NCBI RefSeq assembly: GCF_000499385.1
Contig: NW_013655336.1
Location: 1 to 64,000, forward strand
Direction of reading: 5' to 3'
Source: Eimeria necatrix
Taxonomy: Eukaryota; Apicomplexa; Conoidasida; Eucoccidiorida; Eimeriidae
Length of the DNA stretch: 64,000 nt
Shown: in pieces, positions 46,095-57,400 of the stretch
Numbering within the stretch: position 1 is the first letter of the stretch
Layout of the letters: each line of letters begins with the position of its first letter
Program-made: the position numbers and the translations under genes
Notes under the pieces: generated by a model
What the model saw: only the letters and a program-made list of their open reading frames with translations
Told to the model about the DNA's origin: nothing
Database searches by the model: none

Positions 46095-46746
46095 ATGCGT
46101 GCAGAGTTTCGTTCCGCTGTGGGGCCTGCTTTTGCGAAGGAGAGGAAATTTTTGTCGCAAACCCAGGAGCCTCTCAGCCTCTCATTTGTCGATAGCACAT
46201 GCATTGATGATGATAGGGAGCTGAAGCGTGAATTGGGCATGCTGTTGCCGCCTGGCTTCAGTAGATGCTACGGCTGTACGCAGCGATTGTGGCTTCGTGC
46301 AGCCGCGGCAGAGGGTCCTTAAAAGGACACAGGAAGGCGTACTTGTGCGTAGTCGATGAGCCAAGTGCCCTGAGCTGTTTGGGACACAACAGTTTCTTGT
46401 AAGACAGGACCCGCCTGCGCGAGATTGACGGTTCTGTGCACGAATGTACGTTTCTTTCTGCATGAAATGTAAATGCAGAAGACGCACGACAATTCTGTTC
46501 AATTTATACAGCCCAGTAGAACTTTTCAGGAAGCCTTCTTTGGAGGCGTGGATGAAGGCTCCCATGACTGTAAACATTCCCGGGGTTCAAAAGTTGTCCG
46601 TTGCCGCGTCGCAAAAAGAAGACGAACGTCGCAGGAAGCTTGTCTCAGTTCTTCCTTTTTCGCCTCATTTCACCTCTGGCCGACGTTTTTGTAGCATTGT
46701 GCTGGCTCGTTGCTACGTTGTAAGCGCAAATGCAGCGCTTGCATAG
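46095..46746 (+). CDS. Hypothetical protein, two predicted exons
   Basis: I do not recognise this protein. The model joins 46095-46260 (ATG, MRAEFRSAVGPAFAKERKF, acidic stretch CIDDDRELKREL, GTAGAT donor) to 46517-46746 behind a GCCCAG acceptor (ELFRKPSLEAWMKAP, then QKEDERRRKL). The phases match and the product would be 131 residues, soluble, with no signal peptide. Two other frames across exon 2 are also open, so the choice is weak. It lies 220 bp downstream of the ArfGAP stop codon. Confidence 0.3.
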
Positions 46747-48786
46747 GATCCAAAAGTCAAAAACTTAGGAAACCCTCTATTTAGCCCTACAGAGTTGGGT
46801 TTCCTTGAATCACAGGACGCTGCCGATAGATCACGAAGTGTTTCGTAGTGCAGTGGATTGCGGCTTTACAGTGCTGGCGTTTAGCTAACGAGTGGTTGGG
46901 TGACTAGTGCTGTTATCTACGAGCGTTAGAGCCCAATATCTACAGCCGCCATTCTGCCTGTTTTGAATTGTTCGGGTATGCTGTGTGGGACTTCTGTTCG
47001 CCGGCATTCCTCCTACGGTATTTGAAAAGCATTTCTAGATGCCCGCAGAAGATTGCTTCAGTGCTTGTGGGGAAGCTCAGGAAGGAGTCTAGGTGGCTCA
47101 TAGACGCAAGAATAAACTTATCTAAATATTTAGCAAATCACGCCGCCGATCATTGGGTATTGAAGGCTGTAGCCAGTGTGCGTCCTTGGGAAATGGAGGT
47201 GGATGGGATATAAAGGTTAAGAACATATACGAGAAGTGTGAATCCTGCTGGCGTAACATTGAGGCACGGCTCACCATCTACTTGCTTTGACGATTTGCGC
47301 GAGTTGATTGCACTGGGTCATCGCAAGCCACGCAGTATGGAAACTATGGAAGAGGGAAGAGAAAAGGCAAAATGCAGAGGGCAAGACAGTAAAAGGCAGG
47401 AACTCAGACGGGGAAGGGCAGATGGGACAGGACTAGGTAAACGCAGCAAGACGCCAGTTGCAGTGAGCGAGGCCAAGTTTGACCCTCTACTTGGGGTTAC
47501 CAACTCTCTACGTAGGTGCGCACATTTCTATGAACTACTAAGCTGCCGAGTAAAGCGTTAGACAATTTTTGCTGTGGTGATTCCTGCCACCTTCTCCAAG
47601 GAGAGAGCCTATGTCTCTCACCGTCCTTACCACCGCTGGCCACAGCTGGCCGCGCGTAAGGCAGTGAGCCCCACACGTGGCCGATCTGCGCCGTATCGGA
47701 AGCTTTTTCTGCAGCATTAGCCAGCTTTCTTTAGGTTAAGCAACTGTAATTACGGTTTATCTGCACAGCACTAAATATTACCACCTTGAAGACTATTCCT
47801 GGGCAGTATTGCAGTGCTGCGCGCCACAGAGGAGGAGGATGTGGTTGAGAAAGTGGACTACGGGATGGCAAAAAGTGATAGAAGAAACGAGGTAGGCATA
47901 TGAGATGGGAAAAGGAAGGAGCATATGCGAACGTAGGGAAGAAAGCAAATGAGGAGGGAGAAGGAAACACAGGGCTTGAAGCACCCGACGAAAACGACGA
48001 CAGGAAGGAGAAAGAGAGCAAGAAGTCTACAGATTTTGAGGCCAGAGGAACGGAAAGGATAAGCTCTTCCTCACTGCTAAAGAAAGACTCTCAGTTTGAA
48101 GCCTTGGTACACTCTAAAACCTCCAAATCCTAGGAGCTCCAGGGCACAAGCACTTCGTACCACTTTTTCATTCGAAAGAAGAAGCCACCTCACCAAGAAA
48201 GGAACATGCAGACTTCCGTTTCGAGATGGGGCTGCAGCTTTAGTTCCTCACCGTCGGCCTAGCCTTTACAACGTGTATAGACGCATAGCGTTAGCCCGAG
48301 CGACCACCTTGACAATGCATGTGTGGATAGCACCATTTAAGGTGAACGCACGACACTTCTAGAGCTACTTCTAGGCAGCTTACGTGGTCCAACGACAATT
48401 GGATGCCCAATAATATATCTCAGAGTCAATGGCCCAACAGCCTTCTCCAGCAGCGCATCGATCCGAACGCGTGTGCGTCGCCCTAAAATCTGTCAGCTAA
48501 GTTACCTACTGTACTGTGTTGCTGAGGTCGTTTGCCCTTGGTTGGTTCCATTTTTTTCGACTTGCCACGAAGGCTTGAAGTCTCCCGAAACCCGGGTCTA
48601 CTTGAACAGCAGGTTGTGCCTCGTAGGCCGGAAAATGAGCTCTTTGCACGCTGATTTCCTCTAGGTATTGCGCACTATAGCAGACGCCGAGATCAGGCAA
48701 ACACGGAGGAGGCCCCAAGGCAAAGATTCTTCTCTAAGGGGGCAGCTAAAGAGGAGACACGAAATAAAACAGAAAAAGGAACGGCC
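46747..48786. other. Spacer with charged open frames
   Basis: About 2 kb. Plus frames at 47238-47436 (ends at a GTAAAC donor), 47824-47886 and 47900-48133 (starts with ATG) encode Glu/Lys/Arg-rich sequence and could be exons of one undetected gene. I could not join them in phase and call nothing. Confidence 0.35.
48773..48777 (-). terminator. Pol III terminator of the downstream tRNA-Ala copy
   Basis: Five A residues on the plus strand, read as TTTTT on the transcribed strand, 10 nt beyond the end of the first tRNA copy. The other copy has no such run directly after it. Confidence 0.7.
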
Positions 48787-48858
48787 TGGACTGGTCGGGA
48801 ATCGAACCCGAGACCCCCCGCATGCGAAGCGGATGTGATACCCCTACACCACCAGCCC
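48787..48858 (-). tRNA. tRNA-Ala (anticodon CGC), copy 1
   Basis: A 72-nt cloverleaf on the minus strand. The acceptor stem is GGGCTGG with CCAGTCC, including the G3-U70 pair that specifies alanine. A short D stem follows, then the anticodon stem TCCGC/GCGGG with loop TTCGCAT, so the anticodon is CGC (reads GCG). The T arm is TCGGG-TTCGATT-CCCGA and the discriminator is A. There is no intron. CCA is not encoded, as expected in a eukaryote. It is identical to the copy 78 bp away. Confidence 0.96.
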
Positions 48859-48936
48859 CCGCGGAGACACGACGATTTAAAGGAGACAGTTAAAGATGAG
48901 GAGGACACATACTGTAAATAACCATTGTTGAGGGAG

Positions 48937-49008
48937 TGGACTGGTCGGGAATCGAACCCGAGACCCCCCGCATGCGAAGCGGATGTGATACCCCTACACC
49001 ACCAGCCC
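48937..49008 (-). tRNA. tRNA-Ala (anticodon CGC), copy 2
   Basis: All 72 bases are identical to the copy at 48787-48858, with the same orientation. It lies upstream in the direction of transcription. The 78-nt spacer has no run of four T on the transcribed strand, so a Pol III transcript could read into the other copy. Confidence 0.96.
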
Positions 49009-49707
49009 GCGGGCTCGGTCTCATTTCTGAGTCTCTGAAGTCAATTGTTCATGTGCAAAATATCTTAAATTTGTCCAGAAGTTTATGGCAGCAAGAAAAG
49101 GCTGATGCATTGAAGTCGTGTAGTGAATGCTCTAGAATATAAGCTTTCGAACGAACCACTCGTGTTGGAGCCAGGCGCGGAATTGGTTTTAGCTCGACGA
49201 GCTCAAAAATTCCTTCCCCTGTGAAGTTAGCAAATTTATACTCATTTGTTTTTCCATTTGAAGTGCATTGCGATTTTATCTTTTCTTTTGAACTTCCCGT
49301 GAGGAAACTTCCTGCTACCTTTGTGGATCAAGAGCCCCAAATGCGTTAATCCAGCACAACGGGGGAAAGAACGCGATCGTTATTGCTGGTGAACGACCGC
49401 AACAGAAACACTTTGAAATTTATAGTCCGTCCTTCCAGTTGAGAAAGAAGCGCACCGTAACGACATTTTCATCAAGGAAATCAGGCTCTTACCAGTCCCT
49501 CACATTCACTTTGGAAGGTATAGTTGTACTTTCACCCAAACCGACAGATGCCAGTCCCTCAGATTCAGTCTCAAGGCATCGAAGTGTGCGACCATGGATA
49601 TGCTATCATTCGCCCAGGGTTCTAGGCCATTTGTGCGATCCTGGACCCAGCTAATATATTGGGGGAGACACCGGTGTCCCTAGTGATGCTGTTTGCGCCT
49701 TTTTAGA
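49009..49707. other. Spacer before the M18 gene
   Basis: About 0.7 kb between the divergent tRNA pair and the aminopeptidase gene. The TTTTTAG immediately before the start codon could be the acceptor of a 5' untranslated intron. Otherwise nothing is seen. Confidence 0.4.
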
Positions 49708-52700
49708 ATGGCGCTCGAGGAGGCAACGCCGCTGGCCAGGAACTTTATCAACTTTGTCAACAGGACAGGCTCCCCATACCACTCCGTGCAGGCAGTCAGG
49801 GACTTCATCGCCAGCTGTGGATTCGAGGAGTTGCACGAGCGGTAAACCCCACGCACGTTCAACTTCTGCCTGCAACGGCGCTGTCAGCTAATGCTCGTTT
49901 CGCTGTTGGTAGAGGGAATGTGTACGACTCCTGAATCGATTCGCTGAGGACTGCTAAATAGCAAGCAGCAGTAGTGTACAAAAAACACGGGTGATGCAGC
50001 AGTGCACGTAGACACGATAGATGAACAACGCATACTGTATAATGAGGAATTATGTTTGCATTGTGAACAAGGGCGAGCTGGAAGATGACGCAGGGAGGAA
50101 GATACTTTGTGACGAGAAACGGCTCTTGCATCGCCGCATTTATCGTTGGTAGGTGTATGTTTGTTTCCCCTCTTTGTGTCACTGTGCGGTGAAATGCTCT
50201 TTGCCTGTTACTAGGGAAACCAAAGTACTGATTACTGGCCTGTGTAACTGCATTGATCACAATACAGGGTAAAAGGTTAGATGCCTGCCCCAGATGCGCT
50301 GTTGCATTCAGGAAGGAATTTCCAAAAGGAAGCTCCAGGGGGGTTCTGCGTGACAGCAACACACTCGGACTCACCCTGTCTTCGGCTGCGTCCTCGCGCA
50401 TTTGCTGAGAAGGAGGGCTACCAAATGGTTAGGCGCGCACCGCGTGGGTCCTACATCCACGCATACAGCAAATCAGTTTTGCTTCCACTGCGTGGAACCA
50501 CCGGCCCCATGAACGGGTGCTGCGGATTCAGATAAGTGAGGAGGACAGATGCTCTGTGCAACCTTTGTGCAGGGCAGCGTAGAGTGCTACGGTGGAGGCC
50601 TCTGGCACACCTGGTTTGACCGGGGACTCGGCGTAGCTGGAAAGGTGGTTCTTCACATGGGTAAGTATTCTTTGTCAGAATTGTGTAAGGGACAAAGTGG
50701 TAGTTTAAATGAGACTAGAAACCACGGTAAAAAGTAATGCAATTCATGCCTGGAGCTAATTACGCAGGTTACAAAGTTGAGGAGAGGCTCGTGCACATAC
50801 CAAAGCCTCTGTTTTACGTGCCGAGCCTCGCAATTCACTTGAAGACACCCGAAGAGATTGGGGCCGTAAAGATCAACAAAGTGAGCAGGATTTTTTTCTG
50901 CCGTTGGTGCTGCCAGGGGGTTTGTTTCCATTGGAGCATTATTCTGGTTGGGTGGACGGGTTCTGCCCGCTGCGCGGAGAAGGCAGTGGATTTTCAGGAA
51001 TGCAGTATGCACTCTAAAATGCATAGCTCTAGAATCAGTATCCACTGACCGTGAGACGGTGGTTTCTGTTCCTTGATAATTACGCTGGACGTGTGGAGCC
51101 CACCTAAGTCCACAAAGCCACAGATAACCTTATGAACTCACGGTTGCCGCACAAAATAGTCATTGTGCATACTTTTGGCTCACTCCAAGATGAATAGTTG
51201 CTGCACAGAGGTTTAGCTTCATAAATATAACAGTAGTTACCCTTTCTACTGACAAAAACAGTCAGGGGAGGCTGTGTTTCTTCAGGAACAGCATCTGCAG
51301 CCTGTCTTGTGCTCCGTCATAGCTGAGCAGCTGAACCAGGGCAACGGCAGCTCAATTCAGGAAGGCGAAAGTGAAGTTCAACGACTTCCGCCTGCGTTGG
51401 AGCGTCTAGTCAGGCAGTAAGAGTAGTTTTCAGGCTGCTTGCTGTTTGTGAACATGACCGGCTATTGTGGTCTGCCTGTTAGTTTTCGTTTACTGTGCTT
51501 TGAGCCTGCTGTTGCTCAAGTTCTGTTCTCGTCCCATTTAATCACTTCCATACTTTGTACTGTCAATTTTCCGTGGGGTGGGACTTATCTTGGCGGTCTC
51601 TAGGCGCTGAGCTCCATGCGTAAATTGGGCTGTCCGTCCATGTTCATTCCTGTTGCCTGTCCCAGGGAAATTGGCATGCCGGGTGCGACACTTTTGGATT
51701 GGGACTTATGTCTAATGGACGCGACGCCTGGCCGGTTGTCAGGCATTCATTCGGAATTTATTGAAAGCCCCCGATTGGACAATTTAGCTTCAACTTTTGC
51801 CGCCTTTAAGGCCCTAGTGGAGGCGGGCCAGCGCCAGCGCCGGGGAGAGCAAGACTGTGGAGAAACAGACATTTTGATGGCTGTAGCCTTTGACCATGAA
51901 GAAGTTGGGTCCGAATCTCTTGCAGGCGCAAACTCAAGTCTTCTAGAGGTGAGCGGGTGCGATAGCGCGATGGCAATGTGGGCAGCACTACTTGCTTAGA
52001 TCCTGTCAGAGCCCTTACTGTTTTGCGCTATCGCCCGCATGCAAAGCTGCACATATAAACAACCAAGGTCTGGCTGCCTTCATGCTTTTCTGAGCCTAGC
52101 GACGCTGTGGTGCTTCGTATTTCAGCGCTTTTGTCTTTAAGGAGTGGGGGGTGCAGAGCAGGTTTTGACAGGCAAACACTTTCATGCATAGGGCTGTGAC
52201 CTCATATTTCTACAACTGCCACTTTGAAGGCCCAAAGCTGTACACTTCCTTTTGTGCGTTGTAGTTGCATAAGGCGAGTGGGGCATTATCTGGGCTTTCA
52301 TGCTTGTATCGGTTGAATCTTCCCACCCGCAATATTGACTGCATACAAGAGTTTGGTACGTATCTCTATGCAGATCGCAAATATGTGAAAGAGCAAGTAT
52401 AACAAATTGTGGCTCTGGGGTAAAAGCACAGGGGATATTGTTGACAGGCTGACGCGTTTGTGGGCAGACATGGATGCGGAGGTCTCTCAAAGCCATTGGT
52501 TGCGAAGACGCCCTACATGAAATCCTTGCGAAGTCCTTCATCGTCAGCTCCGATATGGCCCATGCGGTGCACCCAAACTACAGTGAAAAGCACCAAGCTC
52601 AGCACAAGCCTTCACTTCACAAGGAAAGTTCCGAGAGTGCCTGTAGCTTTCATATATATTTTGTCGCTCATCGTGCTGCTGCCATTTACACTTTTTTTGC

Positions 52701-53715
52701 ACTCTTTATGTGCGCCTCTGCTTCGCCAGTTTTAAACAGCTATCTGCAGCCAGTTGGTTTCCGAAGTGGATGTTTAGCAAGCACGAACAACCTTTTCTAC
52801 TTCCGAGGCTTTCTAAATCTCCATCCAATCTATGAAGCTTCCTGCTCAGCCTGTTGGTGCCTTTCTTCAGGGCGTTGTTATAAAGGAGAATGCAAACCAA
52901 AGTTATGCCTCCAGTGCAACTACGATGTCCTTGATTCGTGTAATTGCTGGAGAGGCAAATATTCCTTTGCAAGATTTCGTTGTTCGGAATGACAGCAGAT
53001 GCGGTGGCACTGTGGGCGCGATGCTGAGTGCTCGACTGGGTGAGGTGACTCTGAGGAGCTTAAAAAACGCTCGATACATGAGACAGCGAATATGGTACAA
53101 ATAAAGCTGCTGGTGATGCAAAGGCTCTGCAGCTGTTGCGACAGCCCAGAGTGCCTAAAGCTACAACACAACACACGTGGCCACGTCCAGGCACCTCAGA
53201 AGAAGAAGCCATTGGCGATAACTCCGCAAGGGAATATCGTAGCCAGCTCATTGCGTGTAACGAAAGACAAGGGAAGCTCGTTGTTTTGGCGGCTTGTGGG
53301 CTTCAGGAATTCGCACAGTTGACGTCGGGATAGCTCAGTGGGCAATGCACTCGTGCAGAGAAATATGCGGAGTGACAGATTTGATGTATCTGAAGGACTT
53401 GCTCGAGGTATGTGTGAGACTACTGTTTGACAGATGCAGTATTAGAACACATGCTTAGTGGATTGAGTGAACTTGCATTGGAGTGCATGAGTCACACGTT
53501 ACGCATGATACGGGGAAGTGCACGTCGTGACTTCACTTTTGCAGAGGGTAACTGTTCTGCATTGCATGTGTGAAAGATTAATACGCACCACATGTAGACG
53601 TAAGGTGATCCCATAGAGATAGTGAAAGTAGTTACGGGCAGCTAGCCGAAAGCCCTCAACTGCTGTGCATTTTCAGGCAGTTTATTGCAACTTCCGACGT
53701 TGGGATAGCAACTAA
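49708..53715 (+). CDS. M18 aspartyl aminopeptidase, 11 exons
   Basis: Exons: 49708-49841, 50072-50148, 50312-50427, 50573-50660, 50768-50880, 51286-51416, 51612-51948, 52468-52623, 52871-53039, 53307-53407, 53677-53715; 486 residues, the usual M18 length. The enzyme removes N-terminal Asp or Glu from peptides in the cytosol as a two-zinc dodecamer. Landmarks in order: FINFVNRTGSPYHSVQAV, GGRYFVTRN, ATHSDSP (zinc His and Asp), CYGGGLWHTWFDR, ESPRLDNL (bridging Asp), DHEEVGS (catalytic Glu), SSDMAHAVHPNYSEKH (zinc Asp), NDSRCGGTVG and GIAQWAMHSCRE (last zinc His). Every ligand is present. After exon 8 (LHK) the expected GT donor is GA. Exon 7 could start at 51604 if exon 6 stops earlier at a GTCAGG site. 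The C-terminal exon is 13 codons. Confidence 0.95.
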
Positions 53716-54466
53716 CGAGGGAAGGATGCATCACTGGATGCATGGCACCAAACGGAATCAACACCCATGCATTCCGCAGAGCGCCTCCTTCTGCAGAGCA
53801 AACGGTGTACTCGTCGTTCCGCGCAGTTATCTGCCCTAAATCGGCGTCTGCAAGACAAGCCATTCTATCAAGCATACCGCCACGACGCTTGTAGAGCAGA
53901 GGGCTGCAGCTCCGCAGCATGCCAAAACGAATGCGTTGACTCCTGGTTTATGTGAGTCTCACATCAGACTTCACGGCCATGCGCTATCGTCATGCACCGT
54001 GAAGGCCGGCACCAAATTTTGTGAGAAACAAGGCATCGTAAGCATTAAGCATCCGTCTTACCTACGGAACACGGTCGCAAGAAAAGCCGCGGACCCAAAG
54101 CAGCGTTGTTTCTCTAATTTAGAGCTACTTTGTCCTGCCAGCGGCGAGTTAGAGAGGAGCTAGGCAACTGAAAGTGCAGGTGCACCAGCTGCAGAAAAGC
54201 CCGACAGCTATTCGCAAGAGCCAGCTAGGCCCAAAAAGACGCGAGGATAAATTAAAGGTCTACCTACAAAGATGAAACCTAAGCGCAAGTATTGGGCACG
54301 GCCTGGCAAGAGTAGATCGCCCTGTACCGCGACCTGTAAAAGTGCCTCACTATTTTGGTACACGAGCACGTGTGCACACGTACAGACGCCTTCTGTACGG
54401 AGTAACATATATTCACAAGCATATTCTTATCATCCACAACCAGCTTAAATGCAGCGCGCTGGCACG
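53716..54466. other. Convergent 3' spacer
   Basis: About 750 bp between the 3' ends of the M18 gene (plus) and SEC24 (minus). Short open frames only; nothing supported. Confidence 0.5.
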
Positions 54467-57400
54467 TCAGCTGTCCTCCATCCTCGCATGCACTCGCTTG
54501 TGGAGGTCGCACAAGAAATCTACGTAGCTCCCATCTCCGCTCAACGGGTCTTCAATCAGGTGCGTCAACAGACGAGTTTCGTCTGAAGACCTGTGGCTCA
54601 AAGCACATAGCCACAAGCAGCCATTCCTGTGTGCCCAAATTGCTTCAAAGAAAATGATGAGGTTACAAATCGTCCCCCTTGGCGTTCCTCCCAAGCTTCA
54701 GAACCAAACGCCCAATATCGATAAAATGTATCGTAATATGGTGGGAAATTATTCTGCAACGCTACATATATGCCCCACCGCGTAATGTCTGCCAGAGGTT
54801 CAAGCAACTTTAGTGACGCATTTACAGCACTTAAATACAATCACGCAAACCGATCAGTTAAGACGTTGAGCGAACTGGCCTTTTGTTTGGGTAAACTATC
54901 TCACCCTCACCTTGGTGCGACAATGCGCAGGGGGATAAAAGGCGCATCAAACTTCTCGAAACGAATTTGTTCAATGACGCGAAGAACTTTTGCTGCAGAG
55001 ATCAGAAAGAGCACTGAACAACTAGCGCTCTACGGAGAAGAATGCATGCTAGCGTACCCCCAATTTACTAGTCCATCACGTTCTGCGCAAAAGTATGCAG
55101 ATAGAAGCAAATGGCATATGAGGAGAAGCCATTCACATAAATGCCAATATTCACGGATTCATGACAATGCAGGAGAGATGGGCATCGCACCCCCAGCAGT
55201 TCCTTCGACATTCTGCAGACGTAGTTCCGCCGTTGAGCGCTCGTCCAACTTCGCGTCAAAGCCGAAGAGCTGCACACATGGAGAGCAAAAGGGGAAAAAG
55301 CTGCTCAAATCTAACAAAGTGCATTTATAGGCGCCTGTCTATCTACACTTCAGCTGCACACTCTTGTGCAACCGTGCTTTTATGTAGAATGTACCTTTAC
55401 GAAAGGCATCACGTTTCCGTGATTGCGTGCAGTTACTCCTACAGTTGTGCAATAGGAAATTTCATATTTCCGGCAAAAACACATTAAGCCAGGCGTTTCT
55501 CCCTGCTTACTAATGTTATAGAATCACATAATTGTACTTACGTCAATTATATATTCTCGCCGTACATGTTGGCCTATGTACAGCAACATATATGACCCAG
55601 CTTCACATAAATATACCCCGTCACTCAAAATGTTCGTTCCGCTAGCCGGTAACGAAAGGGGCATCCAGACGAAGTCGCCGACACCCGAATAGTCCCCCAG
55701 CTGCACAGAAGACGCATAGGTTACTGCAAGCAAGGGGCCAACTTCGTCGCTACGCTACCGGAATGCCCAGAGAGTGTATTTACGGAGTACACACGCGAAT
55801 GAACACGCTACTCAGAGCTCCACCTCAGCTGCTGGGATAGAAAAGTGGTTCACGGCACTTAATTTACCCGTTCAAGAGCTTTGCGCTCTTTGGCTGTAGG
55901 CGGCTGTACGTAAGACTTGTGTAGAAGACACAGCCGTGGATAGAGGTGGGTGGAGAACTCCGAAATCGACATCCGCAGGAACTGCAGCAACTGGAACAGA
56001 CGGACCTGAGGGTCCACTGTCGACTGGCGGAAAGCCTGCGGGTAAATGCAATGCGCAGCTTTTGCAGTCAATTACTCTCGTACTTAACATATAGGGGGAT
56101 AGCTGCTGTGGCTATGACCAGGTTTGCAATATTTGTGCAAACATGCCAGCATGCGCCACCCCTATTGTGAGAGCAACTACTAATCGGTCAGCCAAAGCAG
56201 AGTTTCCCTTAAGTTACTAGTTTAAGATCGACAAAATGGAAAACGACTACGCAGGGAGAAAGTTTTGAGGCTGCCTTACAGCGTGCTTAAATAACGCCTG
56301 CAAGTACACTGGGAGAAGCTTGAGAGAATCAGGCAAGATAAGTTGACCCTCAGAGGAAGCGCTGGCGCACTGCGTCCACAAAAAGGGTAAGGCGACAAAA
56401 GTGGAATTGAAGACGTCTTCAGTGCCCAAGCTAATTTTAAATGAAGATACAACTTTGTAAACAAGCCGCTCAAGAGCTCCCCGTAGCCCAAGCATCTGCA
56501 ATACCGCGGAATTCCTCAACGGAACAACTGAACATGCTTTTGAGACAGCGAAGCAGAGGCAACAGGCCATATATAGGCTATTTAGAGGTGTCTTACGTTT
56601 ATGCGGTAGGCGCTGAGTATCTCCACAAGGTTTTTTATAGCTTTCTCTCTCCAGTTGGGCTCCTGATGAAGTTCCATTATGGCCGACGTCCTTGCCATAA
56701 GGAACGCTGTGGCATCTACCTGATATGGGCAGAATTTTACACACACGAATGAAGATATGTACAGATACTGTGGCAAACAAACGAAGCAGAGACGCCCTCG
56801 GAAAGTAATGCGACACATTGGCAGAGCTCTACTGCAGTGCTTTGATAAGCAGTGTCAAATGCAAGGCCCTCACCTCTGCATAACGGAATAGAGAAGCAAG
56901 AGAAAATGTTGTCGGCAGCGATAGTGAGTGAACCCTCAGCAGACGCCGATTAGGTACTTTTCTAGAGGGATGCATGGGAGTGTACGCGCAAACACTTTGA
57001 GCATACACGTTTTTCTGCGTCTCCAGCCTGCCTCACACACACTACAAAATCATGCCATGCAGTCTAGGTTTGAAAACAAACCCTACAAGATAAGCTCTAC
57101 ATCGAGATTCCTCCTACCCTTCCACCCAAAAAGCACTTCACAGTTCTAATATCTACCAGGAAACCACCCCTGAATGTTGAAGACACACTGTTCGGTGTGC
57201 TTAAGCTGAAAAAGTAGGCTCGACTGAGCACTCAGGCGAGGCAGCCGGAAAGTGCCCTGGTCCACGAGTGACCTGGCTCCAGAAAATGAAACCAAGATCT
57301 TCTCTACGGCCAAGCCCTGCAACGCAATCAGGAGCATCGAAAATAGCACAGGCGACTCCCTATCACTGCACTTCCAGCATGAGCGTTCAAGGGCGGGGCT

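Noticed and set aside
53329..53352. tRNA-like 5' half (GTCGGGATAGCTCAGTGGGC)
   Set aside because: It is the coding sequence for VDVGIAQWA in M18 exon 10. No matching anticodon stem, T arm or acceptor strand follows.
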